DNA of 64,000 bases from assembly GCA_937988885.1 (NCBI GenBank), contig CALKHR010000098.1, forward strand, positions 1 to 64,000, given 5' to 3'. This DNA is from an uncultured Roseiflexaceae bacterium. GTDB lineage: Bacteria > Chloroflexota > Chloroflexia > Chloroflexales > Roseiflexaceae. Below, in pieces: positions 1 to 8,304 of this stretch (position 1 is its first letter; the number at the start of each line of letters is the position of its first letter). The notes under the pieces are model-generated. The model ran no database searches. It worked only from the letters and a program-made list of their open reading frames with translations, and had not been told where the DNA came from. Both the position numbers and the translations under genes were made by a program.

Positions 1-883
1 CATAAGCTTGTCCTCCGCGTATAGACAGTACAATGGTCCTGCCTCATACTAGGCTCTCTCTTATGGAATACCTTATTTTAGCAAAAAAAGATGAACATCG
101 TGAGAACAATTTAGGCACGAAAAGACATTGTGTTGATGATAGCGTTAGGGTTTTGGAAGAATCATGAATGTAGAAACGCCATTCTCGCAACGGTCCTTGA
201 GAAAAGGTCTTAGATAGCTGTATAAGGCACATTCTCCTCGTATTCCTCTACTGATTTTACGACTGCCTCTGCCAAGCAGGTCGAATCCTCGTTTGATCCC
301 CTCAAGTAGCCCTATTCTCTCATCGAATATGTATTACTCATCGTTCGATGTTTTACCGAATGGTTTATTTACGGGGTATGCCCCTGGTATAAGATGACTG
401 ATGGTTGTTGATAGCGATTGTAAAGCGATATTCAAACGCACGTTGTTTTGTTTTCTCAGGATTTGATTGTAAACATAAAACCATAGAATTTGGAATTCAT
501 AGTGTAAAATATAATCTATTTTTAGGAATGGTAGGTATATTGTCCTAAGGCTATACGATGAAATAATTTTCATACAGCGTCCACTGCTGACATGGGAGGA
601 TATTTTGAAATGCTATATACATAATGTGCAGTGAGCGTCTGAGAATGTTGAGAGGTTTTTGAAATAATCGTTTATCTATATCTATGATCGGCAAGACAAC
701 ATTATTCCGTCAACTAGTCACTGTAACATTCCATAATGTAGAAATATGCCTATGGTGTTCAAATCGGTTATGTAGAATGTTTGGAGGCAGAGTGGAATAA
801 TTTCTTGTCTTATAATTTGCATAAAAATGTATACTGCGGTATGATATGTAACGTGAGTTAGTTTGCAGTTAAGGGAGTAAGCC
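1..883. other. AT-rich stretch without a supported gene
   Basis: This stretch is visibly richer in A and T than the coding regions. It holds only short reading frames without good ribosome binding sites, recognisable domains or conserved-looking composition. No tRNA, repeat array or clear terminator was seen. It may carry the promoter of the gene starting at 884, but no convincing -35/-10 pair could be assigned. Confidence 0.55.
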
Positions 884-1231
884 ATGCCAAGGGTCCGAAA
901 ACTTTCACCTGATGAAGTACATGCGATTGAGTATAAAGGAAAAGGCGTACGAAAGCTCATCGAAGAACAGTATGATATGTTTCTTGCGGAGTACAATGTA
1001 GGCGATTATGGCGAGGCCGAACTGGAGCCAGATGAAAAACGCCTTACGGTGCGCAATAGGCTAAAAGCTGCTGCAAGTCGGCGTGGACTCTCATTACAAT
1101 TTAATCGCACCAGTGGTAATATGATTCGCTTCAAAGTACAACCTGGTAACGGCAAACATGCAGTAACTTCCTCGGATGGGCAACCCGTAAAACGTCGAGG
1201 TGGTGGACGCCCTCGTAAAGTGCAGGCATAA
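884..1231 (+). CDS. Small basic protein with C-terminal AT-hook-like motif
   Basis: A 115-residue protein of unknown family. The ATG follows a GGGAG ribosome binding site and the gene ends just before a strong intrinsic terminator (1261-1297), so it looks like a genuine single-gene unit. The N-terminal 45 residues contain a charged helix-rich segment. The middle part (about 50-85) is basic, with an NRLKAAASRRG stretch. The C-terminus reads RRGGGRPRKVQA, and its GRPRK core matches the AT-hook consensus for minor-groove binding. A DNA-binding or chromosome-associated role is inferred from that motif only. Small size, single promoter and basic tail would fit a nucleoid-type protein. Confidence 0.7.
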   Translation: MPRVRKLSPDEVHAIEYKGKGVRKLIEEQYDMFLAEYNVGDYGEAELEPDEKRLTVRNRLKAAASRRGLSLQFNRTSGNMIRFKVQPGNGKHAVTSSDGQPVKRRGGGRPRKVQA

Positions 1232-1260
1232 CTCTTATCTCCCAACAGCTGGTAATACAC

Positions 1261-1297
1261 AAACAGGATCGCTCCCGAACGATGCGATCCTGTTTTT
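1261..1297 (+). terminator. Intrinsic terminator after the AT-hook-like gene
   Basis: A perfect 12-bp stem, AAACAGGATCGC (1261-1272) with GCGATCCTGTTT (1284-1295), has an 11-nt loop. The run of T at 1293-1297 follows. It ends the transcript of the gene at 884-1231, and no gene follows on the same strand. Confidence 0.85.
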
Positions 1298-1516
1298 CTA
1301 TATTCTTTTTTGCGATGTGCCCTTGAATAAAAGTTAAAGAGGCGTTTATCCGTTTACTGCTCGTTTCTTCTATGCGAACACGGAATCGGTTGTATCTTAT
1401 GTATATTTGAATAAGTGGAGATACTTTTGCGGATAAGACATAGTGATCGCTATCGATGCATCAATCCACCATAAAACGAGAACATGCCGAGGACGAGCTG
1501 GGAAGAGAGCGGCAGG

Positions 1517-2626
1517 CTACGGTTGATACTCCTCTTTTGTTTCACGCGCTAACACGTACTGCATGGGTGCCGCTTGGCGCACCAACCCTTTCAACTCCAT
1601 AATCGCCAATGTCGATGAAACAACCGTGATCGGCAACTCGCTTTGGCGAAGAATCTCATCCACGTGTTGCGGCTCGTACGAGATAACATTCAGCAGGCTC
1701 GCCTCGGTTGGGTCCTCGGGTATGGCAGCCTGCACCTCCTGCTGGATCGCCAGCTCCGATAGGTTGAGCGCATTGAGGATATCTTGCGCGCAGGTCACAA
1801 GCCCCGCGCCGTTGCGGATGAGTTGATTTGTGCCCACACTCTGCGCGCTGAAGATCGGCCCGGGCACCGCGAACACATCGCGCCCCTGCTCCAGCGCGTA
1901 GTCCACGGTGATCAGCGCGCCGCTCTGCCTGCCCGCCTCGATCACCAACGTAGCCAGCGCCAATCCGCTAATGATGCGGTTGCGCACCGGGAACAACTGC
2001 GCCAAGGGCTTCGTGCCGATCGGAAACTCCGAGACCAGCGCACCGTGCCCCGCCATAATGCGCTCCGCCAGCGCGCGGTTTCGCTCGGGGTACACTTGAT
2101 CTGCGCCGGTGGCCAATACCGCGATGGTGCGTCCGCCCGCCTCCAGCGCCGCTTTGTGCGCGATGGAATCGATGCCCAATGCCAAGCCGCTAACAATGGT
2201 GACGCCCGCTGCCGCCAAGTCGTGCACGATGCGTCGCGTCGCCTCTTTGCCGTAGGTGGTGGGTTGGCGCGTGCCCACAACCGCCACGCTCCATTCGTCG
2301 ACGGCGCTGAGTTGGCCGTTCACATACAGCAGCGGCGGTGGATACGGTATTTGCGCCAGCAACGCTGGATATTCGGGTGTGCCGCGCAGCACCACTTTTA
2401 GCCCAGCCCGCTCGACCTTCTGATACTCGGCTTCGAGATTCAAGGTGCGTTGCGCCTCCATAAACACTTTGGAGACTCTGACATCCAAGCCCGCCTGTTG
2501 CATCTGCTTGGGTGTGGCGTGCCAAGCCGCCTCAACCGAGCCGCACTGTTCGATCAAGCTATCGAGCCGCGTTGGCCCGATCCCGTTCACAAGGCTAAAG
2601 CCGATATAGTAGTGAATTGTGTCCAT
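1517..2626 (-). CDS. dprA: DNA-processing protein DprA
   Basis: DprA/Smf of 369 residues, the usual full length. In this family it binds incoming single-stranded DNA during transformation and loads RecA. An N-terminal helix-hairpin-helix-like segment (GIGPTRLDSL, about 15-24) is followed by the DprA Rossmann-type domain, with VVGTR (116-120), SGLALGIDSIAH (146-157) and a PVRNRIISGLA segment near 215. After about residue 300 there is a winged-helix-like tail. The ATG at 2626 follows AGGAA. It lies downstream of add on the same strand, separated by a hairpin at 2660-2703, so it probably has its own transcript. Its presence suggests competence potential, though no other com genes are in the window. 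Confidence 0.95.
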   Translation of the reverse strand: MDTIHYYIGFSLVNGIGPTRLDSLIEQCGSVEAAWHATPKQMQQAGLDVRVSKVFMEAQRTLNLEAEYQKVERAGLKVVLRGTPEYPALLAQIPYPPPLLYVNGQLSAVDEWSVAVVGTRQPTTYGKEATRRIVHDLAAAGVTIVSGLALGIDSIAHKAALEAGGRTIAVLATGADQVYPERNRALAERIMAGHGALVSEFPIGTKPLAQLFPVRNRIISGLALATLVIEAGRQSGALITVDYALEQGRDVFAVPGPIFSAQSVGTNQLIRNGAGLVTCAQDILNALNLSELAIQQEVQAAIPEDPTEASLLNVISYEPQHVDEILRQSELPITVVSSTLAIMELKGLVRQAAPMQYVLARETKEEYQP

Positions 2627-2659
2627 GGCTTCCTGGCGTATTGTCGATTGCCAGTAACG

Positions 2660-2703
2660 GTGCGTTTGACTGCACTGAGGATATGTTGCACAGTCAAACG
2701 CAC
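2660..2703. terminator. Hairpin between add and dprA
   Basis: A perfect 13-bp inverted repeat, GTGCGTTTGACTG (2660-2672) with CAGTCAAACGCAC (2691-2703), has an 18-nt loop. An outer 8-bp pair (CTTCCTGG near 2630 and CCAGGAAG near 2735) encloses it. It lies directly after the add stop codon and before dprA. No T-run follows on the minus strand, so factor-independent termination is not certain. Confidence 0.6.
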
Positions 2704-2746
2704 TTGTGAGTATAACAACCGTATGTTACCAGGAAGAAGTGGGGTT

Positions 2747-3784
2747 TTATGCGCCTAACTGCTCGGCACGCGCTTGCGCAAACCCTGCCTCAAGCCGTGC
2801 AATCAGCGTGGCTCGCTCGGCTTCGGGCAGGAGCGCCGCATTGGCCGCGTTCAGCACCAATCGTTCGAACAACTCGGCATCCCAGCCGAAGGCGCGCGCC
2901 GCCACCAGGTATTCGTTGGTGAGGCTGGTGTTGAACATCGGCGGATCATCGGAGTTGAGCGTGACGTACAAGCCAGCATCGATCATGCGCGGCAACGGAT
3001 GCTCACTCACACTCGGCGACACACCCAAGCACACGTTGCTGCTCGGGCAGACCTCCAGCGGGATTTGGTGCGCCCGCAGTTCATCCACTAGTTTCGGGTC
3101 CTCCAGGCATCGCACGCCATGGCCGATGCGCTGAGCATCGAGGCTGCGCAGCGCGCCCCAAATGCTGGCGGCTCCATCCGTCTCGCCCGCGTGCGGCACG
3201 CGCGGCACGCCCGCCTCTCGTGCTCGTGCGAAGGCCGCCTTGAATTTCTCGGGCGGGTTGCCGATCTCGGGGCCACCCAAGCCCAACGCCACCACACCAT
3301 CGCCCAACGAATCGATCACCCAATCGGCCACCATCAACCCATCGTCAGCATCGATCTGACGGGGGATATCCATCACGAAGTTGCACTGCACGCCCAACTC
3401 CGCAGCGGCCCAGGCTCGCGCCCGGTTGAGCGCCGCAAGCTGATCGCGGTACGAAATGCCTTTACTGGCGTAATGCGTGAACGGCGTGTAGGTGATCTCG
3501 GTGTAGTAAATGCTCTGCGCGGCTTGGCCCACCAAAAACTCGCGTGTCACCAACTCAATATCATCAACTGTGCGCAAACACGATGAAATAGCCAGGTAAA
3601 TATCGACAAAATGCGCAAAATCGGTGAAACGATACCAATCGCGCACCTCTTTCAGTGTGCGAACGGGCAACGCGACCTGATACCGTTCCGCCAAGCGCAA
3701 TAACGTTTCGGGTTGGATCGATCCTTCTAAGTGGACATGGAGTTCGACTTTGGGCATAGCCCACAAATAGTGTTCAAGCGACAT
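2747..3784 (-). CDS. add: Adenosine deaminase
   Basis: Zinc-dependent purine deaminase of the metallo-dependent hydrolase (TIM barrel) family, 345 residues. The expected motifs are present in order: ELHVHLEGS with metal ligands H16 and H18, PHAGET with H198 and catalytic E201, RIGHG (219-223), CPSSNVCLG (246-254) and NSDDP (277-281). It converts adenosine to inosine in purine salvage. The CPSSN motif favours adenosine over adenine as substrate, but this call is from motif style only. The ATG at 3784 follows AAGGA at good spacing. Confidence 0.93.
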   Translation of the reverse strand: MSLEHYLWAMPKVELHVHLEGSIQPETLLRLAERYQVALPVRTLKEVRDWYRFTDFAHFVDIYLAISSCLRTVDDIELVTREFLVGQAAQSIYYTEITYTPFTHYASKGISYRDQLAALNRARAWAAAELGVQCNFVMDIPRQIDADDGLMVADWVIDSLGDGVVALGLGGPEIGNPPEKFKAAFARAREAGVPRVPHAGETDGAASIWGALRSLDAQRIGHGVRCLEDPKLVDELRAHQIPLEVCPSSNVCLGVSPSVSEHPLPRMIDAGLYVTLNSDDPPMFNTSLTNEYLVAARAFGWDAELFERLVLNAANAALLPEAERATLIARLEAGFAQARAEQLGA

Positions 3785-3807
3785 GAAGATTCCTTATCGT
3801 TAGCAGG

Positions 3808-4254
3808 TCACGGTTTAGATTTGAGTGGTAAAAATTGGCGCAACGCAAGCCAAGGATTCTGTGGCTCCGGCGAGCGTTTGCGCAACCAGTAGAAGATCAG
3901 TAAGGCGGTGGCCGCACCACACGCATCGATCACCACATCTCGCAGCGCAGGGTTTCGCCCCGGCACAAACGATTGGTGCCATTCATCGCTGATAGCGTAG
4001 AGCAGCGTTATCACCCAAGCCCACGACCAACCACGCTCCCGCCAATACAGGGCTTGCCAGATCAGCACTGAGAGAAATGCAAACACGCTGAAGTGCGCGC
4101 CTTTCTTCACAAGAAAATCAAGCCAGTCGTTCGACGCGCGGGGCAAGGTGGGTTGAGCCGAAAAAGCAAAGATCACGCCCATCCACAAAATCACCGCCAA
4201 CCAACGTGCCCACGTCCTTGTGTACCATGGCTGTGCTTCAGAATGTTTCGACAT
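3808..4254 (-). CDS. VanZ-like family membrane protein
   Basis: About 148 residues with four predicted membrane segments. The pattern is typical of VanZ-like proteins: a helix with ILWMGVIFAFSAQP, then KKGAHFSVFAFLS, then YAISDEWHQSFVPGR, whose Asp-Glu-x-x-Gln and Pro-Gly-Arg features are conserved in the family. The start at 4254 is preferred over an upstream ATG at 4347 because AGGAGAGGT lies just before it. Despite the name, most such proteins are not tied to glycopeptide resistance, and the function remains unknown. The gene ends 24 bases upstream of the add start on the same strand, so the two may be cotranscribed. Confidence 0.85.
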   Translation of the reverse strand: MSKHSEAQPWYTRTWARWLAVILWMGVIFAFSAQPTLPRASNDWLDFLVKKGAHFSVFAFLSVLIWQALYWRERGWSWAWVITLLYAISDEWHQSFVPGRNPALRDVVIDACGAATALLIFYWLRKRSPEPQNPWLALRQFLPLKSKP

Positions 4255-4377
4255 ACCTCTCCTGTATTTAGCGTTGCATAGTGTTCGATAAATTGGTGAA
4301 CATTGAAATTGTGGCCTTTGGCGTATAAAAGCCAAAAGCCACAACATTGTTTCCTCAGTAATATTCCCTCTGCGATC

Positions 4378-6237
4378 CTAGTTGGTGCGCCGCCATTCGA
4401 AGATGTTCCACGTGATCGGTGCGAGAGGATCAGGCTCCACACCCTCTATCTGCGCTCGAACCAAGGAGAGACTGAGGCGCTGGAACAATGGCAACACGGG
4501 CACTTCCTGCGTCCAGTTTTGCTGATGCGTTAAATAGGCGGCTTGGCGCTCCTCGGGATCAAGCGATGTGACGGCGATACGGATGGCGCGGTTCGCATCG
4601 CGGAAGCACCAACCAGCGAAATTATCGCCGGAGAAGCCGTTCAACTCGCTCGGCACTGCGGTGCAACTCCACAGTGGCAGGCCACCCGGGTCTGCGCTCG
4701 CGATCCAAGCGAACAGCACCATCTCGAACTGGCGTTGGAAGAGCGGCCCATCCGCCGCGAACAACTCGTTGGCGGGCAGCGATACCACGTCGATCTCGAT
4801 GCCCAATGCCTGCATATCGGTTCGGAACATCTCCGCCGCAGTCTGCAACACCGGATACCCGGGGTTATCGATGGTCATTAACTGGAAGGTGAGCGTAATG
4901 CCATCCGGCGACATACGAATCCCTTCCTCGTTGCGCGTATAGCCCGCTTCATCGAGCATCGTATTCGCCACCTCGGGATCGTAGGGGTAGCGCATCAGTT
5001 GATCGAGCGGGGCAGCCTCGCGTTGGCCGGGCAACACCCAACTCTCGAGCACAGGCGAATGCCCGTTGAACAGCGTATCGACCATCGCTTGTCGATTGGT
5101 GCCATGGGCGATCGCGCGGCGCAAGCGGTAATCCTTGAGCGTCGGGATATCGAGGTTAAAATCGATATGCGCCCAGATCGGGTTGGGTTGGTAGATGGTC
5201 TTGGCCGTGTTCGGATCGATCGCATCGAACTGGCTGAACTGGTCCATAGGCACTCGATCCGTGACGAGCACGTCGACCTGGCCTTTGATGACGTTATCGC
5301 GCAACTGTTCGAGCGTATCGAAATAGATTTCGAGGCGACTATTGACAGGCTCTTTCCCGAAGTAATGTGGGTTGCGCACCATGATGATCTCACGGGGCGA
5401 ACGCTGCTCGATCATATACGGCCCGTATCCGACCGGAGAATGGGCGAACGAACTTGTCGCCACCTCGTCGGCAGCCACATCTTTGAGCAGATGACGCGGT
5501 AACGGCGTCCAATAGTTCAGGAAGAACGTCGGCTCGATCATATCTGGGTACAGAATCGCCTTGGTGGTATGATCGTCGACCTTCTCGTAGCTTTGCGTGC
5601 GGCTCAACTTCGAGCGGGCCTCCTCGCCGGGCGGCGCCTGCTTGGCCAACTCATATGCGAACACCGAATCGTCGGCGGTGACGGGCGTACCGTCTGACCA
5701 ACGCAATTCGGGATTCCAGCGGAAGGTGATCGCCAACTGATCGACCTGCGTGATCACGTCGGTCTGCGTCGTGGTGATGATGCCAGTTGGGTCAAGGAAC
5801 ACGTCGGCCTTGAGGATCTCAACATCACCATTCTCAAGTGAGGGAATGCGCTCGAGGACGCCTGTATTGGTGTAGCCATAATTCAGGCTAAGGATCGGCG
5901 AAGGGAAGAGCAACTCGGTGATCGGCCCTGCGATACGGGCCGAACTAGCACTATCGGCATAGGGGTACAGGCTGCGCGGCTCGTCGAGCAGACCGATGAT
6001 CCACGTATCATCGCGCACCGCTTTCGCCGCCTCAAGAGCCTCGGCCATCGCGACACTTTGCGCGGTCGCCTCAAGCTCGGGTGAGGTCGTCGGCGCCAAA
6101 GGCGATGCCACCACGTCGGTTGGCCGCTCGACACCACCCTCGATCTCACAGGCCGAGAGCAGCAGCGATACACAGATCAGCGCGCTCAGCATGTGGAATA
6201 GTCGCTTAAAAGGTGTTAGGTACTGCATTGCATTCAT
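4378..6237 (-). CDS. ABC transporter solute-binding lipoprotein, peptide/nickel family 5
   Basis: Extracytoplasmic binding protein of 619 residues. A lipoprotein signal ends in the lipobox LLSAC (Cys30). The mature part has the family 5 layout, including YANTGVL-like N-terminal strands, a LRWSDGTPVTADDSVFAYEL segment (WSDG and TADD are hallmarks), GYGPYMIEQ, RRAIAHGTNRQ and a C-terminal IASADPGG region. Members usually bind oligopeptides, but some bind nickel or sugars. No permease or ATPase genes are adjacent, so it must use partners elsewhere. The two possible ATG starts (6237, 6228) both lack a strong ribosome binding site. A gene of unknown context. Confidence 0.88.
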   Translation of the reverse strand: MNAMQYLTPFKRLFHMLSALICVSLLLSACEIEGGVERPTDVVASPLAPTTSPELEATAQSVAMAEALEAAKAVRDDTWIIGLLDEPRSLYPYADSASSARIAGPITELLFPSPILSLNYGYTNTGVLERIPSLENGDVEILKADVFLDPTGIITTTQTDVITQVDQLAITFRWNPELRWSDGTPVTADDSVFAYELAKQAPPGEEARSKLSRTQSYEKVDDHTTKAILYPDMIEPTFFLNYWTPLPRHLLKDVAADEVATSSFAHSPVGYGPYMIEQRSPREIIMVRNPHYFGKEPVNSRLEIYFDTLEQLRDNVIKGQVDVLVTDRVPMDQFSQFDAIDPNTAKTIYQPNPIWAHIDFNLDIPTLKDYRLRRAIAHGTNRQAMVDTLFNGHSPVLESWVLPGQREAAPLDQLMRYPYDPEVANTMLDEAGYTRNEEGIRMSPDGITLTFQLMTIDNPGYPVLQTAAEMFRTDMQALGIEIDVVSLPANELFAADGPLFQRQFEMVLFAWIASADPGGLPLWSCTAVPSELNGFSGDNFAGWCFRDANRAIRIAVTSLDPEERQAAYLTHQQNWTQEVPVLPLFQRLSLSLVRAQIEGVEPDPLAPITWNIFEWRRTN

Positions 6238-6348
6238 CTAGAGCACTCGCAACTGACTGTATGCCGTTTGCAATCTGCTATGAAGGGATGAGAATCCCAT
6301 AGTCTGCATAAATAGTACTCGCACCTCCCCGTTGCAATGAGATGCGTT

Positions 6349-6370
6349 GCCCCATTGCGATTAATGGGGC
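6349..6370 (-). terminator. Hairpin downstream of larB
   Basis: Perfect 8-bp stem GCCCCATT (6349-6356) with AATGGGGC (6363-6370) and a 6-nt loop, 47 bases after the larB stop. No T-run follows on the minus strand. It is probably the 3' end of the larB transcript. Confidence 0.45.
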
Positions 6371-6416
6371 GAGTCTACCGCGCTTTGCATAATTTGTCCA
6401 TTTTAGCGCGGCGATG

Positions 6417-7130
6417 TTAGCTCGTACGGTGTCGTGCGGCGCGCAGCGCAATGCGCCCTGCCATCGCTCCCGCGCCGATGCCGTTGTCGATATTGACCAC
6501 CGCCAAGCCCGGCGCGCACGTCTGCAACATGCTCGTGAGCGCACCCACACCACCACCACCGAACCCATACCCAACCGAGGTTGGCAAACCGATCACGGGC
6601 ACATCGACCAAGCCTGCTACTACCGATGGTAGCGCGCCATCCATCCCCGCCGCCACAATAATAGCATCGACGGGAGCCTCCAACATCGCCCGCAACGGCT
6701 CGAACAAGCGGTGCAGCCCGGCCACACCCACATCGTAGGTGCGGTGCACCACGCAGCCCATCTCGTAGCAGAGCGCCGCAGCCTCCTCGGCCACCGGGAT
6801 ATCGCTGGTGCCCGCCGCCAGGATGCCAACCTGACCGCCATGCTGCGTGGGGACACAGTCGGGGCGGTGCAGTGCGATGGTTCGGCCATCGGCGTAGCGC
6901 TGCCACACCACATCATCGCCCGCAAACGCCGCCTCGAGCGCTGGCACCATCTCCTGAGGCACGCGACTGAGTAGCGCACGCCCAAGCTCGCCGAGCAGCT
7001 TCCGAGCGATCGCAATCGTCTGCTCGGCAGTCTTCCGCTCCGCTAACACCACCTCGGGAATACCCGTGCGCGTGCTGCGCCCCAAATCGAGATGCGCAAA
7101 CGTCGTGAGTTGATCTATTGCATCAGGCAT
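6417..7130 (-). CDS. larB: LarB-type pyridinium-3,5-biscarboxylate mononucleotide synthase
   Basis: PurE-related carboxylase of 237 residues. LarB carboxylates and hydrolyses nicotinate adenine dinucleotide in the first step of nickel-pincer (NPN) cofactor synthesis for lactate racemase-type enzymes. The PurE-like core shows GILAAGTSDIPVAEEA (near 102), then GMDGALPSVVAGL, GLPTSVGYG and VVNIDNGIGAG. These separate LarB from housekeeping PurE. The N-terminal about 90 residues are the LarB-specific extension, with an LGRSTRTGIPEVV segment. ATG at 7130 follows AAAGGAGG. No larC, larE or larA is nearby. The upstream region contains a terminator-like fold on the same strand (7224-7271). Confidence 0.9.
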   Translation of the reverse strand: MPDAIDQLTTFAHLDLGRSTRTGIPEVVLAERKTAEQTIAIARKLLGELGRALLSRVPQEMVPALEAAFAGDDVVWQRYADGRTIALHRPDCVPTQHGGQVGILAAGTSDIPVAEEAAALCYEMGCVVHRTYDVGVAGLHRLFEPLRAMLEAPVDAIIVAAGMDGALPSVVAGLVDVPVIGLPTSVGYGFGGGGVGALTSMLQTCAPGLAVVNIDNGIGAGAMAGRIALRAARHRTS

Positions 7131-7162
7131 CGCGTGATTCCTCCTTTTGATGATACCAAATT

Positions 7163-7299
7163 CGCCTCAGGCACTCGCTCTGCGCCAAGAGCAGCACCGA
7201 ACGTTTCGTTCTCAACCACTCCCAAAAAAACATGGTATCGGCCTTCTGTGTGCCGTAGAAGGACGATACCACAAAAAGAAGCGAGTGCCGCCGTAGGCG
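7163..7299 (-). promoter_or_regulatory. Nested palindromic leader with terminator-like hairpin upstream of larB
   Basis: On the minus strand a stem of TGGTATCG and CCTTCT (7233-7240, 7242-7247) pairs with AGAAGG and CGATACCA (7257-7262, 7264-7271), with one mismatch. It is followed by seven T residues (7224-7230), the layout of an intrinsic terminator, about 95 bases before the larB start. Around it, GCACTCGC (7171-7178) pairs with GCGAGTGC (7281-7288) and CGCCT (7163-7167) with AGGCG (7295-7299), making one long nested fold. It may be a leader attenuator or the end of an unseen upstream transcript. Confidence 0.5.
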
Positions 7300-7788
7300 C
7301 AACAATGTTATCGATAATCACGGCCAACCGAACTCTGTAGCACGTTCTAGTGCCTTACAGAAGTGCCTCGACGCACCAAAATGAGTTTACAGTCCTATTG
7401 GTACATAGGACCTTCGACCATGCTAGGGATATTCAGCTGTAAACAAAATGTCATCCTACCAATGACGTTCTGTGGTAATGTCATTGGTAGAGCGTTACGA
7501 TGCTGTAAAGTAATCATACGCAACACGTTACCGGTTGTTGTATGGTGAGAAGATACCCTTTACACTCTGGTCAATGAAAGGTCATTTAAACCGTTCTTTA
7601 ATCTTCTACGATGAACAGTGGTACTATACCATGATAGGACTATCGGTGTGTTGTCATGTTTAGAAACGCGACAGTATAATTCGGGTTAGGCTTTTGCTTA
7701 CATTGTAGCCATGACTTCATTGACCGAGCAAATCTACAAAGCCAGGGCAAGCAAGATCTCCCATGTATAAGGGAGGGAAAGGCTCCTT
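7300..7788. other. Spacer without a gene; holds an 11-bp inverted repeat
   Basis: No supported gene. A perfect inverted repeat, CTACCAATGAC (7456-7466) with GTCATTGGTAG (7480-7490), is separated by 13 bases. It could be an operator or part of a transcript leader for the gene at 7789, though it lies 300 bases away. The rest is AT-rich with no recognisable element. Confidence 0.5.
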
Positions 7789-8250
7789 ATGTTACAACAT
7801 ATGCTCGGCGGCACGTCCCTTACCTCTCTGAATTCCACAGAAGCGCAGAATTCTGCCGCAGAATTCGCTGAAGCGCAGAGAGCACAATTTGAGGAAATCT
7901 TCACCAAGCTCGCACATGCTTTATCGGTGCTTAGCAGCGCGCCGGACCTGATGATGTCTAAATCTGCCGCCAACCCGCATCCAAGCACCATGCACGTTTG
8001 GTTGCGACCCAACGCTCGTCAGGCCGAAGAAGCTATGCACCAATTGCGCGATATGCGGCTGGCTCCATCGCACACGCTGACAGAGCTTTCGCAATGCCTG
8101 ACCATTCTGGTGTTGGCCGCCGATATGCTTTCCGAAGGTCAGCTCTCGGATGTCGATGCTAACGAATGCTACGAACTATTGCGCCGCAACGCAGATCGAG
8201 CCGTTTCGGGGTTGTACGAACTCCACAACCAACTCAATCTCAGCGAGTAA
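7789..8250 (+). CDS. Helical protein resembling a degenerate histidine-kinase dimerisation domain
   Basis: 153 residues, no recognised family. The N-terminal 40 residues are rich in Ala, Gln and Glu, encoded by a stretch with three GAATTC sites and repeated GAAGCGCAGA. The C-terminal half (about 95-150: SHTLTELSQCLTILVLAADML, then ECYELLRRNADRAV) looks like the two-helix hairpin of kinase dimerisation domains. There is no clear H-E/D-x-x-x-P box and no ATPase domain, so a catalytic role is unlikely. A scaffold or anti-kinase role is only a guess. The ATG at 7789 has AAGG 7 bases upstream, and a second ATG lies at 7801. Confidence 0.6.
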   Translation: MLQHMLGGTSLTSLNSTEAQNSAAEFAEAQRAQFEEIFTKLAHALSVLSSAPDLMMSKSAANPHPSTMHVWLRPNARQAEEAMHQLRDMRLAPSHTLTELSQCLTILVLAADMLSEGQLSDVDANECYELLRRNADRAVSGLYELHNQLNLSE

Positions 8251-8280
8251 CCTACTTGGTGTGCTCATCCACGCGGAGAC

Positions 8281-8300
8281 GTAACACAGCGGAGTGTTAC
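8281..8300. terminator. Hairpin between convergent genes
   Basis: GTAACAC (8281-8287) pairs with GTGTTAC (8294-8300) around a 6-nt loop, followed by TGTTTT. It lies between the stop of the gene at 7789-8250 and the convergent stop at 8305, so it may end both transcripts. Confidence 0.55.
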
Positions 8301-8304
8301 TGTT

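Noticed and set aside
230..330. tRNA-like GGTCGAATCC segment
   Set aside because: No cloverleaf could be formed around it.
1784..2401. Plus-strand frame opposite dprA
   Set aside because: Arg/Gln/His-rich shadow without a start signal.
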